Shown: positions 60,374-64,000 of the stretch, piece after piece | How the letters are laid out: every line of letters begins with the position of its first letter | How positions within the stretch are numbered: position 1 is the stretch's first letter | Translations under genes and position numbers: made by a program | DNA from: Candidatus Leucobacter sulfamidivorax | Lineage (GTDB): Bacteria > Actinomycetota > Actinomycetes > Actinomycetales > Microbacteriaceae | DNA length: 64,000 bases | Reading direction: 5' to 3' | NCBI GenBank assembly: GCA_016771945.1 | Contig: QZLF01000001.1 | Span: 1,073,447-1,137,446, forward strand | Notes under the pieces: model-generated | Told to the model about the DNA's origin: nothing | Databases searched by the model: none | Seen by the model: only the letters and a program-made list of their open reading frames with translations

Positions 60374-63300
60374 TTAGTCCTCCTTTGCTCCCTCGAACTG
60401 GGCCTTGAACTCCTCGAACTCCATGTCCTCTTCACGGACATAGCCGTTGCGTTCGCGGGCGATCGCGAGGCGACGCCCGAACAGCAGCACCCCGCCCGTC
60501 GCGGCGGCGATCAGGCCACCTGCGAGGCCGAGCGGCCACCAGTCACCGCCGCCGGTGTGCGCGAGTTCGCCCGGTGTGCCTGGCGTGCCGGGCTCGTCTG
60601 GTGAGTCGGTGACGGTGGTGGTTTCGTCCGGTGCGCCGCAGATGCCGCGGTGCAGGATTGTGCCCTCGGCGTCGGTGACGGTCTCCACCCAGTAGTAGAT
60701 GCCGGTCCGGTCGAAGGTCACCTCGTCGGAGCGGTACTCACCCGGCCCGTCCAAGTCGATCACCGTCGAGGTGAACACCAGTTCTTCCGGGGTGCAGGCG
60801 GCGGTGTCGCTGTCCTGCCGGTACGCCTCGAACATGAGGCGTGCGCCGTCGGGGACAGCGCCGGTGACAGTCGCGACATCATGCGCCGGCTCACCCAACG
60901 TGACGGTCGGAACTGCGTTCGTCTTCACGGACAGGTCCTCTGGCTGCTCCTTGACGACCGTTGTCTCACCGGGTGCCCCGCACCTACCCTCAGCGATGAT
61001 CTCGCCATCGCTGTCGTAGAGCGTTTCGATCCAGTACACGTTCCCCGCCGCATCGACGCTGGTGGTGCCGGAGCGGTAGACACCGGCCTGGGTGACGGGA
61101 ATCTCGTCGCTCTCGAAGAACGGCACCTCACACACCGGGCCGGTGTCTGCCGGGTGCGGCCCGTATGCGCGGAAGACCAAGTAGGCGCCGTCGGGAATCT
61201 TCGTGCCCTGCACGAGTGCCGTATCCGAGAACGGTTCACCGACGAGCGCTTCCGGGGTTGCCTGCGTGATCACCGACACGGGGATGTCGGTGCCGGTGGG
61301 TGGGACGTAGAAGCGTTCCAGCACATCCGCCGGCGACGACTGGTACGGCTGCACCCGGTCATCACCAGTGAACGTCGTCACGAGGACGTAGAAGCCGGGC
61401 TCGGTCGGCACGATCTGGTCTTCATCCGTGTACCCGAGCTTGTAAACCCCATTCCGCGCTGGCGTCGTCAGCTCCGCCAGCACTGGTGCGGTGGTGAGGT
61501 CGAGATCGTCAGTGAGTTCCGTGTCGGTGGTGTAGGGGCCGTAGACGGTGTGACGGAGCTCATCGACATCCGCACCCCAGTACCCGTCACCAGCGAAATC
61601 CCCGTGGTTCGCCGGGAACCCCGACACCGTCACGACATCGAAGGCACGCCCGCCGGGGTGCACGTTGTACTCCCGCATCAGCGACGTCACGGTGATCGGC
61701 CACCTGACCGAGGTCGTCTCCACGTTGATGCCGTAGTCGTCCTGCCAGTCGGCGGCGAGGTAGTCGCGCACCCATTCCGGTTGCGACGACTTCTTCACTT
61801 CCCACACCCAGGTCACGAACCCGCCTGAGGGCGCCACCACCAACGGCGACGTGTACACGCCAGGGCCATCGGCGGTCACGGTGACTGTGCCGAGCGGCAC
61901 CGCCGCCGCATCAATCACCGTGTTCTGCGCGGGCGGGAGGGTGCCGGGGACTTGGTAGGCGGTGCCCTCGAACACCACCGGGATGAACGCGCCGTCCTTC
62001 TTCAACCAGGCACCGTTCGAGCTCGACACGGTGATCGTGTCCGTGAGCGCGTCGCCGGGGACGGCGAGACGCTGATCCGCTTCTGACACCGCGACCGGCT
62101 GGAACGGCACCACGCTGGTTTCTGTGACCTGCCCGTAGCGGTCGGTGAAGGAATCGGTGAGGTACTTCGCATTCGCACCGTGCGCGTCCTTATCGATCGC
62201 CCACACCCAGGTGTAGAACCCCGACTCCGGCGCGATGATCGTGCCAGGCGACGTGTACGAGCCGGCGCCGGTGAGCGTCACGGTCTCCGTACCTGCCACG
62301 GGTGCGCCGACGGGCGGGGTATCAGCTTCTGTGGGCTGCTCATCGAATGGCCCGTACAGGGTGCCGGTCGCGGTCACCTCGATAGGTTCTCCGTCCAGGT
62401 GAATCCAGGTGCCCTTCGACACCGAAACCGTGAGCCCGTCCACGAACGCGTCACCCTCGGCAACGAAGCGGGAGGCGACCTGGGTGGTGATCTCCGGCTG
62501 GAAATCCAACTCGATCACCGGCGACTCCGCCGACGCCGACAGCCCGGTGGAGGAACCTGCGACGGCGGCGATCAGACGCTGCTTCCCAGGTGTCGTGTAG
62601 AGATCGAGCGCTGCACCATATCCGGCCGCATCGATGTTCATCGACGCACCCACCTGGTACGACGGCACCCCGTCCGCAGGGGTACCCGTGATCGGGTGCG
62701 CGCCCGAACCGATCGTCCGCGCCGACGACCCGTCCGCGAACACGGCATCCGAGAGTGACGCGGTGCCCGTGAGGCCTGCGGGGTGGGTGGCGACAGTGAG
62801 GGTGCCGGCGTACTGATCCGCCATGTCCAGGCTCAACGTCAACGACGGGTCGGTCACCGCATACTGGGCGGCTTCCTGCCGCATCGTGGCAAGGTTCGCG
62901 AGAATCGAGCCCCGCTCCGACGCCGGAGCCCGGGCAACGTAGTAGTCGTCACCGGACATGCCGTGCGAGTTGTACCGGCCAGGGCTCGCCACTGACCACA
63001 CATGCAGGGCGACAGCCGAGGTGATGTTCGGATCACCAGACTGCCCCCACCGGTCCATCACATAGTTCAACTCGGCAAGCTGCTGCCGCGACAGCGAATC
63101 CAACGCGGTGATCCGCTCCGGCCCCGACGTGTTCCCGTACGGCGGGTCAGCGTCGAGGTCCGCGCAGTACGCCTGCCGGCCGTCCACATCCGTGTTGTAC
63201 GCGCCCAGGAACGCGCCACCGGACCAGTAGCCAACACCTTCACTGCCCGCGTGCGCGGGCTGGGTGCCGAGCGCAAAGGAACCCGCGATGACGAGGAGCG

Positions 63301-63385
63301 CGAGCAGTGCTGACAGCCAGCGTCGCACCCCCGCTCTGGGTGGCGCAGCCTCCGGCTGCAAGATATGGGCGAGTGATCCTGACAC
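60374..63385 (-). CDS. Sortase-anchored multi-module surface protein on the element
   Basis: The 1003-residue protein has a signal peptide (1-46, cleaved near AHA), an N-terminal thioester-like domain, four to five repeated beta-sandwich modules, and a C-terminal anchor (LAHTG, hydrophobic helix, RR). Module landmarks are GTLYGPFDEQ with GFYTWVWAI, GTAYQVPGTL with GFVTWVWEV, and two closing modules around VSVKT/ITQATPE with YWIETL and YWVETV. In the thioester domain Cys74 is kept (QAYCADLDAD) but the position of the thioester Gln is Ser (ITSAVALHVW). A further 46 residues after the RR stretch are acidic, longer than usual. The GTG start has AGGAGG 6 nt upstream. Such proteins may promote mating-pair contact. 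Confidence 0.8.
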   Translation of the reverse strand: MSGSLAHILQPEAAPPRAGVRRWLSALLALLVIAGSFALGTQPAHAGSEGVGYWSGGAFLGAYNTDVDGRQAYCADLDADPPYGNTSGPERITALDSLSRQQLAELNYVMDRWGQSGDPNITSAVALHVWSVASPGRYNSHGMSGDDYYVARAPASERGSILANLATMRQEAAQYAVTDPSLTLSLDMADQYAGTLTVATHPAGLTGTASLSDAVFADGSSARTIGSGAHPITGTPADGVPSYQVGASMNIDAAGYGAALDLYTTPGKQRLIAAVAGSSTGLSASAESPVIELDFQPEITTQVASRFVAEGDAFVDGLTVSVSKGTWIHLDGEPIEVTATGTLYGPFDEQPTEADTPPVGAPVAGTETVTLTGAGSYTSPGTIIAPESGFYTWVWAIDKDAHGANAKYLTDSFTDRYGQVTETSVVPFQPVAVSEADQRLAVPGDALTDTITVSSSNGAWLKKDGAFIPVVFEGTAYQVPGTLPPAQNTVIDAAAVPLGTVTVTADGPGVYTSPLVVAPSGGFVTWVWEVKKSSQPEWVRDYLAADWQDDYGINVETTSVRWPITVTSLMREYNVHPGGRAFDVVTVSGFPANHGDFAGDGYWGADVDELRHTVYGPYTTDTELTDDLDLTTAPVLAELTTPARNGVYKLGYTDEDQIVPTEPGFYVLVTTFTGDDRVQPYQSSPADVLERFYVPPTGTDIPVSVITQATPEALVGEPFSDTALVQGTKIPDGAYLVFRAYGPHPADTGPVCEVPFFESDEIPVTQAGVYRSGTTSVDAAGNVYWIETLYDSDGEIIAEGRCGAPGETTVVKEQPEDLSVKTNAVPTVTLGEPAHDVATVTGAVPDGARLMFEAYRQDSDTAACTPEELVFTSTVIDLDGPGEYRSDEVTFDRTGIYYWVETVTDAEGTILHRGICGAPDETTTVTDSPDEPGTPGTPGELAHTGGGDWWPLGLAGGLIAAATGGVLLFGRRLAIARERNGYVREEDMEFEEFKAQFEGAKED

Positions 63386-63457
63386 GAGAGGCCTCCTGAC
63401 GTTTGCGAACAGCGACCCGGGAATCCGGTCGCCTTCACAGCAGGTGCACCACCACCC

Positions 63458-64000
63458 TCACAACCCCACACCGCGCCCCTCCCGCCGGGCACCGGGCGGG
63501 TCGGTGTCGAGTGGATCGTTCTCGAGCCCCGCCCGCTCACGCACCCGACGCTGCGCCCCGTCACGAAGCGTGTGCAGCAGTTCGCGGATGTCGTGGTACC
63601 CGGTGATCACCGTGGCGAGGCCGTCGCGGAGGAGACGGTGACAGCCCGCCGAAGTCGCACTCGTCACCGGCCCCGGCACCGCACCCACCGGCCGGCCGAT
63701 CTCAACCGCGCGGGCGGCGGTATGCAGGGTGCCCGAACGGTAGCCCGCTTCGGCAACGATGACGGTGCCGGAGAGGGCGGCGAGGAGCCGGCCGCGTTGC
63801 AGGAACCGCCACTTCGTCGGCGCCGCCCCCGGCGGCAACTCCGACAACAACAATCCCTGCCCGCTGATGCGGGTGAGGAGGTTGGTGTGCCCGGCCGGGT
63901 AGAGCCGGTCAAGCCCGCCAGCCAGTACCGCGACCGTGGGGCCGTCGGCTGCGAGAGCGGCACGGTGCGCGGCACCGTCGATACCGTACGCACCACCGGA
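63458..64000 (-). CDS. dprA: DprA-like DNA-processing protein (5' end outside window)
   Basis: The visible 180 residues are the C-terminal two-thirds of a DprA Rossmann domain: SGGAYGIDGAAHRAAL, VAVLAGGLDRLYPAGH, LLLSELPPGAAPTKWRF, RGRLLAALSGTVIVAEAGYRSG and HTAARAVEIGRPVGAVPGPVTSATSAG. DprA loads RecA on incoming single-stranded DNA. It is on the minus strand, opposite to comM, so it is an element copy and not the chromosomal dprA that normally follows comM. It is the most upstream visible gene of the leftward operon. Confidence 0.85.
   Translation of the reverse strand, partial: SGGAYGIDGAAHRAALAADGPTVAVLAGGLDRLYPAGHTNLLTRISGQGLLLSELPPGAAPTKWRFLQRGRLLAALSGTVIVAEAGYRSGTLHTAARAVEIGRPVGAVPGPVTSATSAGCHRLLRDGLATVITGYHDIRELLHTLRDGAQRRVRERAGLENDPLDTDPPGARREGRGVGL

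Larger units (their letters stand above)
54829..64000. mobile_element. Integrative conjugative-type element in comM (left part; continues past window)
   Basis: Evidence: truncation of comM at the junction, an adjacent large serine integrase, lower GC in the integrase region, and a coupling protein, Ssb, surface adhesin and DprA in one operon reading towards the integrase. No relaxase or VirB4 is visible inside the window, so conjugation is inferred from the coupling protein. Confidence 0.75.

Noticed and set aside
57821-63450. Recurrent CAGGTGCRCC motif near 57821, 60238 and 63441 as a regulatory site
   Set aside because: One copy is coding sequence at a protein C-terminus and the matches beyond ten bases differ, so chance in GC-rich DNA is enough.
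63458-64000. Chromosomal dprA displaced from comM
   Set aside because: It is on the opposite strand to comM and lies within the element operon; the chromosomal copy is expected after the far end of the element.

Overview
The window reads as chromosome of a high-GC Gram-positive actinobacterium, most likely a Microbacteriaceae member (Leucobacter-like). This is inferred from GC-rich codon use, the adnA-adnB-nudC-uvrD2-metalloprotease-PDZ protease-UPF0182 gene order (the same block as Rv3202c to Rv3193c of Mycobacterium tuberculosis), wall glycopolymer genes, sortase-type anchors and many leaderless promoters (TANNNT or GAGAAT 6-7 nt before the start codon). No species can be fixed from the sequence alone.

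Layout. 0-11 kb: general stress protein, AraC regulator with an NtaA-type flavin monooxygenase, Xaa-Pro aminopeptidase, PHP phosphoesterase, YchJ-like protein, a broken secreted beta-barrel protein, DEAD-box helicase, ferritin-like protein, RlmC methyltransferase and DUF3107. 11-13 kb: an IS110-family element. 12.8-30.5 kb: the DNA repair/NAD block (AdnAB helicase-nuclease, a kinase-like protein without catalytic residues, NudC, UvrD2, a cyclodehydratase-like protein, DUF2342 metalloprotease, Lon-like PDZ protease, UPF0182 membrane protein). 30.5-31.4 kb: an IS5-family element with CTAG flanks. 31.4-36.4 kb: FAD monooxygenase, initiator tRNA, a thioester surface protein and an HtrA-like protease. 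36.4-45.2 kb: wall teichoic-acid-type polymer synthesis and export (three CDP-glycerol transferase domains, GT2, TagGH-type ABC exporter) and a fused ABC ATPase-permease. 45.3-53 kb: DUF3039, PncB, and the LexA-controlled imuA'-imuB-dnaE2 mutasome. 53-54.9 kb: DUF2469, YraN and comM, which is cut by an integrated element.

54.8-64 kb (continuing beyond the window) is the left part of an integrative conjugative-type element: a large serine integrase at the comM junction, then a minus-strand operon reading leftwards of dprA, a 1003-aa sortase-anchored surface protein, a small accessory protein, a VirD4/TraG-type coupling protein, an Ssb-like protein, DUF4913 and a small protein.

A striking property of the sequence is that eight genes between 6.8 and 35.1 kb are broken by small indels (about eleven in total, mostly single G or C changes in homopolymers) while the right half is clean. 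Because several are genes expected to be kept intact, sequence error must be weighed against real decay. No CRISPR array, rRNA or replication origin was seen.
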